A stretch of DNA of 64,000 nt, taken from the NCBI RefSeq assembly GCF_954871325.1, contig NC_088776.1:28506508-28570507 (forward strand), read 5' to 3'. Origin of the DNA: Gordionus sp. m RMFG-2023. Lineage: Eukaryota > Nematomorpha > Gordioida > Chordodea > Parachordodidae. Of this stretch, positions 23,106-35,398 are shown one piece after another (the stretch's first letter is position 1; each line of letters opens with the position of its first letter). The notes below the pieces were generated by a model. The model made no database searches and was not told where the DNA came from. It was given only the letters and a program-made list of their open reading frames with translations. A program made the translations under genes and the position numbers.

Positions 23106-23620
23106 ACTCTTCCCCGCTTAAATATTGCTATCGCCGCACCGTCGGATCAGGGCGTATTGCAGAACTAAAGAATTCAACAATCAAGAAGGAAGAACGGCAT
23201 ATACCGTACCGCCGAATCAGAGCGGTTTAATTCCTATCTTATCTATCAAAATAAATAAAATAAACAGCGTTCACCATACCGCTGGGTTAGGGCAAATTAC
23301 GTCATCATTAACTTAAAAATGTCAAATACGAACAGCCTTCGCCGCACCGCTGAATTAGAGCGGTGATTAGTCCTAAGCTCATTTACTTAAAAACAAAACA
23401 TCTAACAAAAATGAGTGATGAGGCCGCACCGCGATGTCAGGGCAGATTTTAATTAATTTAATTAAACACCTACACAATAACCAAAAAAAACGGCATATGC
23501 TGCCCAAGCCGGTTCAGAGCGGCTATAATTCCTACCTTAATTCTATAAAAAAATAACACGGCCTTCGCATAACCGCCGAGGGCGGATTTATATTCCTATG
23601 ATAATTTAATTTTTTTTAAA
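23105..23620. repeat. Minisatellite with CCGCACCGCxGAATCAGAGCGG core
   Basis: About seven degenerate units, spaced 65-85 bp, each with a GC-rich core such as CCGTACCGCCGAATCAGAGC (starts near 23130, 23207, 23272, 23340, 23424, 23500 and 23560) followed by an AT-rich spacer, often TTAATTCCTATCTTA. The core is partly self-complementary (CCGC...GCGG). It lies between the LTR-like segment and the end of the Gypsy pol region, so it may be part of the element's 3' non-coding region. The function of the repeat is unknown. Confidence 0.7.
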
Positions 23621-25071
23621 AAAAAATAATGTATGATACACAAATAAAAGGGAAGAGGGAGGAGAGGTGGATAAATAATGTGTAAAACAAAAAGTAAAGT
23701 ACATAAATAAAAGGGGGTAGGGGGGGTAGGGGATGAATGATGTCAAAAAACGATGTTTCGTTAGACCACCACTCTCCTCCCCGCTTAAATACTGCTACCC
23801 TGAGGAGGAGTTTCAAAAGGACTAGCGGGTTCTCCTTAGATTGTCGGGTCTGCTCGTTCAGAAACGCTACGGTTCGCCAATCGGGTTGGAGAATCTGAGG
23901 GTTCTTTTCATCCCTACACGATGGACGTGGTCTACCGGAAAAGAATTGCCTGGAGTTGTGGGAATCGAGTGATTTTTTATTTTGGCAGGATCTTCGACGG
24001 CCTTGGGAAAGTAAGTGATCGACGTCTCGAATCGGTGTTGACGCTGGTGGGAAGGCGTTTCGGACCTAATAGGTACTTCAGTGGAGTCTTGGTGGCTGAA
24101 TCTTCCTGTGCTTCCCCTTTTTCCTGGCTTTCGGGATTCCAATCGGGGTCGGATATCTCGGCGATGGTATCGTTGGGTTTTGTTAGTGGTTTCCTAATAA
24201 ACGACAGATCCTTGAACGTCAATTATGATTTCTTTTTCCCATTTTGAGTTGGTAACGTTTGGGGGTGTTCGAACCCATATTAGATCACCGTTGTTTATGT
24301 CGGAGAGAATTGGGGAGTGGGTGGGGCGGGATACCGATTTCTCCCGGAGGAGGTCTGATGGACGTCGTGTTTCGCGTCCTAGATATGGGTCATTCCATGT
24401 CAAATCAATCACTTTTCGGCCGACCCCTTTCGATTTTGATGAAAAATCGTATGCTGGTTATATATGTTCCCATTAGATTAGAAACAAAATTTTAGCGGAT
24501 TAGCAACTATATTAGCGGAGATATTCGGGGTTAAAGGTCTAAAAAACGTCTTTTTTTGCTTTTTACTGATGTTAAATAACTAGTTTTTAATTTTAAACTA
24601 AATATGATCAAATATTGAATATAATATCAATAGCTAAGTTAATAATTTATGATTATGGCAAAAACATCAAAATTAATTTTTGATAAAATATGGGTCATCT
24701 TATGGTCAGTTGAAAACTTGAAATTAATATTTCGAAATGTATATGATCTCCGATTTTTAATTTTTTTAAGAAATATTATCCGTTTACTATTTTTTTAATA
24801 ATTTCTTCAACAATTAGCATGGCTGGATATTTATTTTAAAATTTATTGCGATTTTTATACTTTAAAAAAAATAGATGGCGCTATATATAATAGTTTTAAT
24901 ATGTTAAAATTCATTTTTTTATTGATTAAAAATATTTTAATGTATATATATCATACTAAATCGATTACAATGCCCATTATATATATTTATTTGTAATTCA
25001 GATCATAAATTTTTAAAATCTTCACAAATTTAGCCTAATTAAGATAGTTTATAAATTAATTAAATCTTACT

Positions 25072-25870
25072 TCATCTAAAGGAACACAAAGCCTGGCTAG
25101 CTTGTGAGATTTCTTCAGAAGATAATATATATGTTCGACCGGTGGGAGTAGAAGGATTGACCAGTGAAAGAATATGAGATTTAGGTAACACTAAAATATC
25201 ATCTTTCAGGGGAAATTTAAATGAGGCTGAAGGTCCACGAGGGTGTAAAAATCGGATTTTTACTTCTTCATTTGTATCATATTTATCGATTATATATCCT
25301 AACCACCATTTATCATCATATACACATGTTACATATCCATTAATATTTTTAAATATAATTTTTTCATTTAAAAACGAAACTTGTTTTATATTATATTTTT
25401 TAGAATTTGAATATATTTTGGTTTTTAGTCTATTTTGATCAATGGGAATAACCCCGTGAATTTTTAAGGTCCCATGTATGGGCAGCGCAGAATTAAATCT
25501 TTTGCGAAGGGCTAATTCCCCTTCGATATATTCTTGATTGGATATATATTCAAATTGAATTCCATTAATATTTTCTTTAGCATAATTATATAATTCTAAT
25601 GGGGTTAGGATTTTATTTTTATTTGGTTTTTGAAGACTAGCTCTGGCAACTAATCTTTTGACAGTTCCCCCGATACCGTCACATGCATTTTTGCCGTGAG
25701 CAGTGGCAAAGAAATGCCATTCGGCAGGAATATTAAAATCGTATTTATGAAGGCATATGTTCAGAAAATTTTTGCGATTCTTGTATTGAGACGCGGCTCC
25801 ATCTGAAAAATATATTATTTTTTCTGGTTTAGAATTAAATTTGGCTGTTAAGAAATTAATAAATTTTTTT
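25072..25870 (-). CDS. Sola-like transposase, C-terminal part
   Basis: An uninterrupted minus-strand frame of about 265 codons ending in a stop at 25072-25074. It contains KIIYFSDGAASQYKNRKNF, then PAEWHFFATAHGKNACDG and GGTVKRLVARASLQKP, followed by a C-terminal region with WWLGYI and ending SQASQALCSFR. The SDGA..QYKN and WHFFAT.HGK..CDG.GGT.KR blocks are shared by a family of animal transposase-like proteins. The aspartate in SDGA and the later acidic residue are candidate catalytic residues. It is joined to the upstream frame (25848-26105) across what looks like a one-base shift within a run of A. Confidence 0.8.
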
Positions 25871-26105
25871 GGTAAAGGTGGACTGCACTAGTATTATGGT
25901 TTAATGATTCGGATATAATAACAAAATTTATATTTTTTAAATCTTCTCCAGATTTATAATATGCTACAAATGGATGTATAGTGGCCTGCACGTTGTTCCA
26001 ATGAAATCCCTGAACTTCATCTTGTAAAATGAAGGAATAATTTTCAGAATAATCTAGAATTGTTAAAAATTCCCCATCTTTTAAATTTTCTTTGGAATTC
26101 TTCAA
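25848..26105 (-). pseudogene. Sola-like transposase, central fragment
   Basis: A minus-strand frame with QGFHWNNVQATIHPFVAYY and NINFVIISESLNHNTSAVHL, typical of the middle of this transposase family (short-lived frame ending at LLIS and stop). A one-base shift separates it from the C-terminal frame, and the 26105-26490 interval above it contains several shifts and stops, with recognisable pieces such as CPGIESLKGQLYQLFQ. The gene is therefore inactive as it stands. Confidence 0.75.
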
Positions 26106-26497
26106 AAATAAACTTTGTTGTTTAACTATAAACGAGTGACGCAGTAAAATTTAAACTTTTTATAATAAATAATCGATAAAATCATCAACGGACTTTATAA
26201 TAGTTTCAAGATTTGTTCTATCCACCGTGATCCATTGTTTAAGTGACATATTCTATACGATTTCTCTGAAACAATTGGTATAATTGTCCCTTAAGAGATT
26301 CTATACCAGGGCATTGATCACAATTTGTTAAATAACATTTTGGCTGAGATGGATTACAAATAATTTGTGCCAATAGATAGTTGTAAGAATTTATACAGTA
26401 ATCTTCTCGCTGTAATTTCAGCTATTACATTTGTCATTAATTTCACATTCTGATGAATAGCGCAGACACAAAACAGTGTGTGTGCCACTAGCTCCAA

Positions 26498-27328
26498 CTA
26501 AATACAGTTTTTTGGTCTAAGTTCGGCAAATTTAGAGAATCCTATTGATATATTTGGGTATTCTTCCTTAAACATCTTGAATATTTCTTTAAGATTATTT
26601 AATATAAGTCTTTTTTGAACTGGTTCTTTCTCGCCTTTAACAGATACACAATCTTTTATTCCTGGCATGAGTCGGCTTATTTCATCAGAACTATAAAAAT
26701 CCTTGACGAGTTTAAATGTTTTTTCGTTTAGTGTCTTTCCTGCCTTATGTTTTGGAAATGAAAGAATTCCACTTTCTTTTACCATCATTTTAGATTTTCT
26801 TGCCATGTATGATGTTACGTTGAATTCCTTTTGAATTTTATTTACACTCCATCTTTGAGGCAAAATTGTAAGAATTTGATATTGTTGATTTTTTGATAAT
26901 TTATCAAAGTTATCCTTTAATATAATAAGAATTTCCTCTTTCATTGGACTATCAATCTCGGAATCAGATATTTCTAAAACCTTAATCTTTATTGCTTTTT
27001 CAATCTTTTGAATTTTATTTTTAAGATATTTTTTCTCCATTAAACGTTTTCTTTTAATTGGTGATTCTCCAATATTGTGTAATGTTTCATTAATCGATTC
27101 AAAGGCATCCTGATTATGGGTTATTGGGGATATAAATTCTTCGGGAATGTGTGGACCAATTTTACTTAACTGGTATCGGCACGAATTACATATTTTTTGT
27201 TGAAGATATAAATGATTATTTATATTAAGCATCCATGGAAGAACTGATCTTAAATTTTTTTTAAAATTTTTATGATTCACTTTATTCAGTGGATTGCAAC
27301 ATTTTATCTTATCTTTTAAGGGTTTCAT
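26498..27328 (-). CDS. Sola-like transposase, N-terminal part
   Basis: A 276-codon minus-strand frame starting MKPLKDKIKCCNPLNKVNHK. It has a cysteine-containing N-terminus (CCNP..., ICNSCRYQLS) that may bind zinc, a lysine-rich linker, and a helix-turn-helix-like region (RWSVNKIQKEFNVTSYMARK) followed by FYSSDEISRLMPGIKDCVSV and IGFSKFAELRPKNCI. The RP..C. block is usual before the catalytic region in this family. The frame ends at 26498; further similarity continues in other frames. Start chosen at the first ATG, about 60 bp after a region rich in A/T without upstream coding similarity. Confidence 0.8.
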   Translation of the reverse strand: MKPLKDKIKCCNPLNKVNHKNFKKNLRSVLPWMLNINNHLYLQQKICNSCRYQLSKIGPHIPEEFISPITHNQDAFESINETLHNIGESPIKRKRLMEKKYLKNKIQKIEKAIKIKVLEISDSEIDSPMKEEILIILKDNFDKLSKNQQYQILTILPQRWSVNKIQKEFNVTSYMARKSKMMVKESGILSFPKHKAGKTLNEKTFKLVKDFYSSDEISRLMPGIKDCVSVKGEKEPVQKRLILNNLKEIFKMFKEEYPNISIGFSKFAELRPKNCI

Positions 27329-27339
27329 TTAAAAAATTT

Positions 27340-27880
27340 TATTTATTTTTAAACGACAAGTAAAAATATTTATATGTAAAAGATATGAATCGGTGTTTGT
27401 GAAAAAATATTAAAGAAATCAATTTGTATTTTTAGCAACTGTGATTTATCGATTAAATTCGCTAATTAATTTTGCTAATCAGTTTATTTTTAATAATTTT
27501 AAGAAAAGATAAAAACAGCTGACTTACTTTTATTAATTTTTTCAGTGTTAAACATATGCTCAAAATTCAAAGACTTTAATCAAAAATTTTATAGAGAATG
27601 CTCAAATTCATTTGATACCCAAAATTTTATAACTAGTTAATTTTTTGTTAATTATATTGCTTAAAATTTTTTTAAAAATCTTTGAAATTTTCTGGTTAAT
27701 GACAATTTTATAACATTCTTGGTCTTGATGGGTATGACTTAGTCTGGAGGGGGGATGGGGGGTAGGCCGGGTAATTATATGATTTTCGATTTTTCCCTTA
27801 ATAATTTTCCTGCACTCCTTTAATACTGCTTTTTTGTTCGCATGTTAGTCGGATTTTTTAATTATTTTTAATTTACATTG
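27340..27880. other. Non-coding interior of the Sola-like element
   Basis: AT-rich 5' flank of the transposase gene, with a G-rich patch at about 27745-27770. No frame or known signal recognised. Confidence 0.4.
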
Positions 27881-29345
27881 AAATATTAAAAAAATTATTA
27901 AAATTTTTATCCTGCGAATATCTCAGGGGAATAAGGTTTACAAAGTTATATAATCGAATTTTATGATATATTATACATTAAAATATTTTTAATCAATAAA
28001 AAAAATAAATTTTAACATATTAAAACTATTATATATAGCGCCATCTATTTTTTTTAAAGTATAAAAATCGCAATATTTTTTAAAATAAATATCCAGCCAT
28101 GCTAATTGTTGAAGAAATTATTAAAAAATAGTAAACGGATAATATTTCTTAAAAAAATTAAAAATCGGAGATCATATACATTTCGAAATATTAATTTCAA
28201 GTTTTCAACTGACCATAAGATGACCCATATTTTATAAAAGATTAATTTTGATGTTTTCGCCATAATCATAAATTATTAACTTAGCTATTGATATTAGATT
28301 CAATATTTAATCATATTTAGTTTTAAATTAAAAACTAATTATTTGACATCAGTAAAAAGCAAAAAAAGACGTTTTTTGGACCTTTAACCCCGATTATCTC
28401 GGCTAATATAGTTGCTAATGCGCTAAAATTTTGTTTATAATCTAATGGGAACATATATAACCAGTCTACAACTTTTTATCGAAATTGAAAGGGGTCGGCC
28501 GAAAATCTTGATTTTTTTGCTCATTTGACATGGAATAACCCATATAGCATTGTGGGTATTTGTTTTGTGGCCAGATGTGGAGTGTTTCTATACGCTATTA
28601 GAAAATTGGTCAGTTGGGTTTAAATTTCGGTGCGGGAAAATCATCTTATGGTGTTTTTAAAAGTTCACGTATCGTTCCTATTCCATTACTTTGTGGGGAG
28701 TATGGCAGGGTGCAAATATGTGTTATTACATGGAGGTCACAATATTGGTCGTGGCTTAAAAATTGAGGCCGGGGGTATCCTAGGTGAGTAAAAATGTATA
28801 ACAATGTGGTTAGAAGCAAGGGCGGTCCTGCTATTCAGGCGAGTTCTGGCCATTTGGAATAGGCATCTACCAGAATTACGATGTACGTTGTGAGTGGTCC
28901 TGCAAGGTCGACGTGTACCATTTCTCCTACTGTGTGGGTGAAGGGCCAGTTGTGGAATAGTATCCGTGGGGAGTTTTCTTTAAATTATTGACAACGGTTG
29001 CATGTTTCGCTGATTTTGTGATATCCCTGTTTAATTGGGCTCACCAGACATACTTCTTGGCTGTTTCTTTCATTCATACAATTCCCAAGTGTCCACTGTG
29101 AAATTCTTGCAATATCGCAGGTCGTAAGGACTTTGGAATGATTAATCTGGTTCCCCGGACAATTATCTCCCAGTCTATCGACAACTCGTTCTTTATATTT
29201 CAAAATTTTTGTAATTCGGTGGTTCTTATCTTTGGATGTCAGTCGTTTCGTATGTTTTCTTTGATTTGTGATAATTCAGGGTCTTGCATGGTTCTGGATT
29301 TTATTTTGTCTCGAGTAAAGGCTTTAATTTAGGTTTGTATAATTT

Positions 29346-29660
29346 GGTTTATTCAGGTTTCGTCTTGGTGATCTACTTCGAAGAGCGGTAGTCGGGACAG
29401 TGCGTCAGCTTCATATTTGATGCTTCTGTTTTGTAGCAGGTGTTTTTAGGTTTGGTTTATTCAGGTTTCGTCTTGGTGGTCTACTTCGAAGAGCGGTAGT
29501 CGGGACAGTGCGTCGGCTTCATATTTGATGCTTCTGTTTTGTAGCAGGTGTTTTTAGGTTTGGTTTATTCAGGTTTCGTCTTGGTGGTCTACTTCGAAGA
29601 GCGGTAGTGGGACAGTACGTCGGCTTCATATTTGATGCTTCTGTTTTGTAGCAGGTGTTG
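29346..29660. repeat. Three tandem copies of a 108-bp unit
   Basis: The unit beginning GGTTTATTCAGGTTTCGTCT recurs at 29346, 29454 and 29562, nearly identical in the three copies. It lies in the RNase H end region of the Gypsy fossil. The close similarity means the duplication is more recent than the decay of the element. Confidence 0.85.
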
Positions 29661-32517
29661 AAATTGAACCCTGATAGTGCGACTCCCCATCGTTGCAACC
29701 TTAAGGAAGTCATGGATGGGATCCCAATTAGCTTTCCATATATGGCTAGCAGCGGTTTATGGTCGGTGTTTATGGTAAATTGTCTACCTAGGAGGAATTG
29801 CTGGATTCTCTTACCCGCAAAAACTATGGTTAAGGCTTCCTTCTCTACGGTTGAATAGTTGATTTCGGCTATGAATAAGGTTCGGGAAGCATATGCTTTG
29901 GTTTTTCAACTTCGTTATCCTTTAGATGTGATAGAATTGCTCCAGTGGAAGCATCACACGATAGGGTCAGGTGGTTTCGAGATTGTAATTGTTTTTGAAA
30001 AATTTTTTTTTGGGGGGGGGGGATAACAGTAGAGTCTTAATGGAGTTGAAGCTGTCCGACTTGGTCTGGTCCGAGTTAAATTTTACCCCTTGGTGTAATA
30101 GATCGTACAGCAGTTTTGCTATGGTAGGCATTTGTGGTATAAATTTTGCGTAGTAGGTAGAGTCTAATGAAGGGTCTACTTCGTGGACGTTTTTTGGAAC
30201 AGGACATTTTTTGATTGATTCTGTCGTTTTAGGACTCGGGATTAACCCGTCTGCATTAATAATGTGTCCTAAATATTCCACCGATGGTTGCGCTAATTGG
30301 CATTTTCTCAGTTTTATCCTTAAATAGAAATCATACAATCGTGTGAAGAGCTGATGTAAATTGTACCAGTGTTCCTCCTATTTTCTCCTGATACCAGAAT
30401 ATCGTCCAAATACGTAATGAGCCTAGGTGGGTGCTAATTGTTAGCAAGTTCACTTGTGGTTTTTGTGACTGGTATTTGGGTGTAGGCTTCTTTTAGATCC
30501 ATCACGGGAAAAATGGCCCCCTTGTAGTGTTCCAAAAATGTCTTCAATTCGGGGGATCGGGTAATATTCGGCAATGACCAACGAATTTAGAGTAATTTTG
30601 TAATCTATGCATAGGCGCCTTTTAATTATGCACAATTGGTAATCCCCATTTACTGTATAGACATTTACTAATAATCCCTTTGTTTTCCCAGTCTTTTAGT
30701 ATTAGTTCGATTTGTGATTTTAGTGCATAGGGTACAGTTCGGGGGTTTGATGAATCGGGGTTGGGGGATTACCAAGGGTATCAGAAAATGTTCGTAAAAA
30801 ATTCTGTTGTAGCTACTTCATTTCATTATTTTTGGATGATATCATGTATGATTTTGGGTATTTTATTTAGTAAATTCTTTCTTATTTTGGATGTGTGGTT
30901 GTCATTTGTTACAAGTATTTTACCTGAGTATGTACTGCAATGGTATTTTATTATCGCGGGGAAGTGTCCTATTGGTTGTATGGTCTGTCCCGAGAATGAT
31001 TTTAGAATTAAGTTAGTTTTATCGTGAGGAATAAGCTGGAAAATTCCGATGACGGATACCGCTGAGCCAGTGTCAATTTCCATTTCCAGTGGTATATTAT
31101 TTATCTTTATGGTTACCAGAAATGGGTGGTTCTTGCTGTTGTCTGATTCATCACATTTATGAGTCTGTACTATTTATTTCTCCCCTTTTTATACTTTGGT
31201 GGTACCAGGCTAGATGATTGGTAAGATTTTGTGGGGAAACTGTTGTATGTTTGTCTAAATGGGCAATCGATTTGGTAATGTCCACGGTTACCCCACTTGA
31301 CAGGTGGAATTTTTATTACGCTGAACATTTCGGTGGGGTGGGTATTGCGCATTGTTATACCTTATGGGTATATTGTTATGGCTATAGTGGGTTTGGTTAC
31401 AAGGATTGCTTAAATTAAGTGATCAGGTATTTCCCATGTTTGGGCTATTTTTAATTTTCCCTTAAAAATTAAATTATCCGATGTAATCACTCGGCTTCGT
31501 ATTTTGGATGATTGGATTCCGGCTCCGAATTGGGATGAATGGAAAAGATCCCAGCTGAGGCCTAGGTTGCGTAGCTAACGCAATTAAAGCATCCGCATAT
31601 TAGGTAATGGTTTCAACATCCTGTTGGGTACGATGGCGAAGTTTGTCAATTGACAGCCCCTGGTTATTATTATTGCTGCCAAGAATCATCTTTATATCCT
31701 GCATTGATAGCTCAGCCATGGATTTTGGAGCAAAGGTCATTTTTATCTTTTTATATAAAATGTGACCACAAGATGATAAGAATAAGGATAATTGATTTTG
31801 GTCAGTCTGGTTTCGGTGGATGAGCATAAAACGTTCGAGGCAATGATCTGTTGCCTCCTCTTGGTCGTAGATTATAGAATGCACGTTAGGCGCCAGTGAA
31901 ATGGTTGGAGCCACGATCATTGGCTCTTCAACCATCGGGGAAGGGGATGGATCGACGGAGTATGATGGTCCGGGACTGTCGGAGATTGGGACTGGGGGAC
32001 TGGACTTAGTGGGCATATGGTCATCGTATCCAACTCCCGTCGCGGGTAGGCCAGAAAGAAGAAAACATCATTTTATTAAACATACTGGTTATAGATAAAA
32101 CCGAATTTTATTAGGTTAAAAACAAAACGGTGGTCGCCGTAAAACGAAAAACTACAAACGAAGTAAAATTTCACGAAATAAAAAAATCAAAATACAAACT
32201 AAGAAAAAGAATCATAATTCTTTAGAACAAAAAAAATATGGACCATGATATATATTTTTTTGTTCTTATATACTACAGGTTTTATTTACCAAAAAAAATC
32301 CATCTAAGTATTTTTATAAAGATTAATAATGTATTGGCCATCATTAAAACTGACTAGTACCAGTTTATGAATATCATATAAAAACAATCTCTGTTTATAA
32401 TTACAATCGTGTAAAACAAAGAGAATAATATAGTTGTAAGTAAAAAAAATATAACAAGTTATTTATAATTTACCAACGAAGTAAAGCATAATAAAATAAA
32501 CACAACACATTTAAATT

Positions 32518-33982
32518 TAGTGTTGTTAATCGGCTTAACCGAGTCGGCTCGAACAGAGGTGACCCAATTTTTGGGTCATTTTTTTCGACCTCGACCCGAG
32601 TTCAAGCCGAAAAAACGACCTCGACCCAAAATAAGAGTCGTTTTTTTCGACCCCCACCCGAGTCCAAGCCGAAAAAAACGACCTCGACCCAAAATATGGG
32701 TCGTTTTTATCGACTCAGACTTGAAGTTTGGGTCGTTTTTTTCGACTCAGACTTGAAGCTTGGTTGTTTTTTTAATCTCAGACTTGAAGTTTTTTTTTAG
32801 GCCAATGTGTAAAAATATATTTTGCAAACATGTTAAATTAAAATTTCAGTGAAGATGTACCATAGGAAAGTGACAATTATCATAATCGTCATTTTTTAAC
32901 TTTTTCGAATTTTTTTTAGACAAATGGGTAAAAATATATTCTGAAACATGTTAAATTAAAATGTCGTGAAGATGTACCATAGGAAAGTGACAATTGTCAT
33001 AATCGTCATTTTTGAACTTTTTTCAATTTAATTAAAGCAGATAGATAAAAATATATACTGTAAACTTGTTAAATCAATTTTTCAGTGATGAAAAACTTTG
33101 GAAAAACTAAAATAGCCATGTTGATAATTTTTTTGGAATATTTTGAAGAAAATAAAAAAAATTTCGAATTATTGTAAAAACTGGTTAATAAGACGCTACT
33201 TTATTGAAAAAATAGCGGAAACTATAATAAAAACAGGTTTTGAAATACTAATTATAAATAAAATCATTTCCAAAAATAAATAAGTATTTATATAAGATAG
33301 TTTGCCACCATGAATCTTTTTCTCAGGTTCTTCTACACTAAAATATTAATATAACTTGTTTTACAAATAAGATTTTTCCTATTTGATTAAATAAAGTTTA
33401 AAAATAATTATGACTTTTATCACTTTTCTATGGCTTTTATTGAAATTTAAATTAACTAGTTTATAATTTATATTTTAACCATTTTCTTCAAAATATTCCA
33501 AAAAAATTATCAACATTGATATTTTAATTTTTACAAGGTTTTTCATCAGAAAAATTGATTTAACAAGTTTACAGTATATATTTTTATCTATCTGCTTCAA
33601 TTAAATTGGAAAAAGTTCAAAAATGACGATTATGACAATTGTCACTTTCCTATGGTACATCTTCAATGAAATTTTAATTTAACATGTTTACAAAATATAT
33701 TTTTACCCATTTGCCTTAAAAAATTCAAAAAAGTTCAAAAATGACGATTATGACAATTGTCACTTTCCTATGATATATCTTCAATGAAATTTTAATTTAA
33801 CATTTTTGCAAAATATATTTTTACATATTTGCCTTAAAAAATAAACTTCAAGTCTGAGTCGAAAAAAACGACCCATATTTTGGGTCGAGATCGTTTTTTT
33901 CGGCTTGGACTCGGGTCGAAATCGAAAAAAACGACCCGAACTTTGGGTCGATGTCGCGACTCGCGGCGTTTTAACAACACTA
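32518..33982. mobile_element. Palindromic element with TAGTGTTGTTAA ends and CGACCC arrays
   Basis: About 1.46 kb. The left end TAGTGTTGTTAATCGGC pairs with the right end GCGTTTTAACAACACTA. Next inside each end is an array of CGACCCGA/GGGTCG motifs with T/A runs (32570-32790 and 33845-33965), then two to three copies of a 117-bp unit in each arm (about 32790-33110 and 33530-33840, inverted). The centre is AT-rich without coding sequence. No matching target duplication (TTTAAATT versus CAATACCA). It lies immediately next to the right end of the Gypsy fossil. The 78-codon frame at 32520-32756 is a translation of the array. Confidence 0.8.
32800..33110. repeat. 117-bp tandem units, left arm (inverted copy at 33530-33840)
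   Basis: Units contain GAAGATGTACCATAGGAAAG, TGACAATTGTCATAATCGTC and AAAAATATATT.TG.AAACATG. Starts of the AAAAATATAT block are near 32810, 32929 and 33045, a period of about 117 bp. Related units occur in the palindrome at 37337-39411. Confidence 0.75.
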
Positions 33983-33989
33983 CAATACC

Positions 33990-35390
33990 AATGTCGAGTA
34001 TATGAAAGGTTGCATTGCAGTGTCAAAGTTAGGCATAAAAAATGATATTTTAATTTTAACATCTAGATTTTGGAATATATCATAATAATTCTCTTATAAA
34101 ATAGAAACAAATAGAATATTATTTTAAAATTGTATTGTATTATTTTAATTATAATGATAAAATTATTATTATGGTAAATTATAAATTTAGTAAAATAAAT
34201 TTAAAAAAACCTTTTTCTGGTACTTTTATTAAATTTTACAAGTCTTTTTTTTCTAAACTGCAAACTCTGAATCCGTACCGTAGAGATATTTCACTGAATC
34301 AGAATTATTTTTTAAGAAGGGTTTATTTTTAGAATATTAAATATTCTCGCCATATAGAGATAAACTTTACAACAAACTAACAAGTATATTAATTTCTTAA
34401 CATTTATTTTCTGAATTATAATTAAAATTTAACTAAAATACTTAATATATTCATTTTTACCTATTTCTATGAACAAAAAATTGAAACGGTTATACAAATA
34501 GGCCATTTTCCCGAAATACATTAAATTTATACTAAAACATATTTAGAAAATTAATTTTAATTCATTTTATCAATGAAAATATTTTAAAATAACGATGATA
34601 ATAATTGCCATAATAATATAAGATCAAATTTTTAAAATAATTTATCATTAGATTTTTGCCGATTCGGCGTACTTAACATTGTGATAATAAATAATCATTC
34701 CATTGGAGCTGAAAGATATTGCAGTATTTTATTTTAAAAACATTACCTTAATAGGAAGGATAATAAAGCATTCATAATGTATCTCGACTTTCTTAATATT
34801 ATTTGAAACCTCTAATTCAATGTAATTTGTATTATTAATCTCAGCAACATTTGTTCACCAAAAGAAAAATAATCATCATTTTCTTTATTAGATGCTAAAT
34901 CTATTGGTGTTATAGTTTGAGCTTAATTATATACTCTGGTACAACATTCACGGTTTCTTTTAATAATATATTTTGGAAGTATATTTTTAATCACCCTCAA
35001 TCCATAAGTTTTAAATGCCAATATAATCCTCAATTATATTCATATCATAGAAAAATATTTTCTCAAAATTTTTTGTCTGGGCAGCTTTTAATAAAGGTAG
35101 ACAATATTCTAAACTTGAATTTTTAAGATAACCTATGTCCTTTTAACCACATATAAATAATATACTTTAATATGTTAACATAATTTGTATTGAACCCTTT
35201 ATCATTTATTGTTTATACAGATTTTACATTTATCCTTACATTTTTTTTAAACTTTTATTTAAAAAAAATTCCCATTTAAAATTTTGGATTTGATTCAGGG
35301 GAACTAATTTTAATAATTTATTTTTCACTACCATCTTCTTCACTACCATGAATGTTAATCATTCCACAAATTAAATATATATAAAATTGG
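33990..35390. other. AT-rich REEP intron stretch
   Basis: No gene recognised. Short open frames (34135-34332, 34917-35126) are AT-driven and show no family motif. Confidence 0.45.
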
Positions 35391-35398
35391 TAATGATT

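Larger units (their letters stand above)
24387..28541 (-). mobile_element. Sola-like DNA transposon with about 650-bp terminal inverted repeats
   Basis: The ends are GGGTCATTCCATGTCAAAT and its inverted partner ATTTGACATGGAATAACCC. The inverted repeats extend about 650 bp inward (24387 to about 25040, and about 27880 to 28541) with high similarity. Both flanks carry ATAT, giving a 4-bp target duplication. The interior holds a minus-strand transposase gene. The element interrupts the integrase region of the Gypsy fossil, so it is younger than that element; the high arm similarity agrees with this. The superfamily assignment (Sola, known for 4-bp duplications) is an inference from duplication length and protein type, and needs a database comparison. 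Confidence 0.8.
23860..32510 (-). mobile_element. Ty3/Gypsy LTR-retrotransposon fossil, minus strand, nearly full length
   Basis: Parts in order from the right: LTR-like and leader (about 32045-32510), gag (about 31600-32016, with a proline/serine-rich start MPTKSSPPVPISDSPGPSYS), zinc knuckle (about 31170-31350), aspartic protease (about 30830-31083, MEIDTGSAVSVIG), reverse transcriptase (about 29970-30720, PSVEYLGHIINADGL), RNase H (about 29350-29970), integrase (about 28570-29330) and integrase C-terminal region with a GDLIWVR-type motif (about 23870-24390). The order is that of Ty3/Gypsy. A Sola-like DNA transposon is inserted at 24387-28541. The element is broken, with roughly ten or more interruptions, and the LTR-like copies have diverged, so it is old. 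It sits in the 14.7 kb REEP intron. Confidence 0.9.

Noticed and set aside
23867-24495. Several overlapping frames on both strands
   Set aside because: Only the minus-strand integrase C-terminal region of the Gypsy fossil is supported by motifs; the plus-strand frames are shadows.
32520-32756. Plus-strand frame with KKRPRPKI repeats
   Set aside because: Translation of the CGACCCGA array in the arm of the palindromic element.
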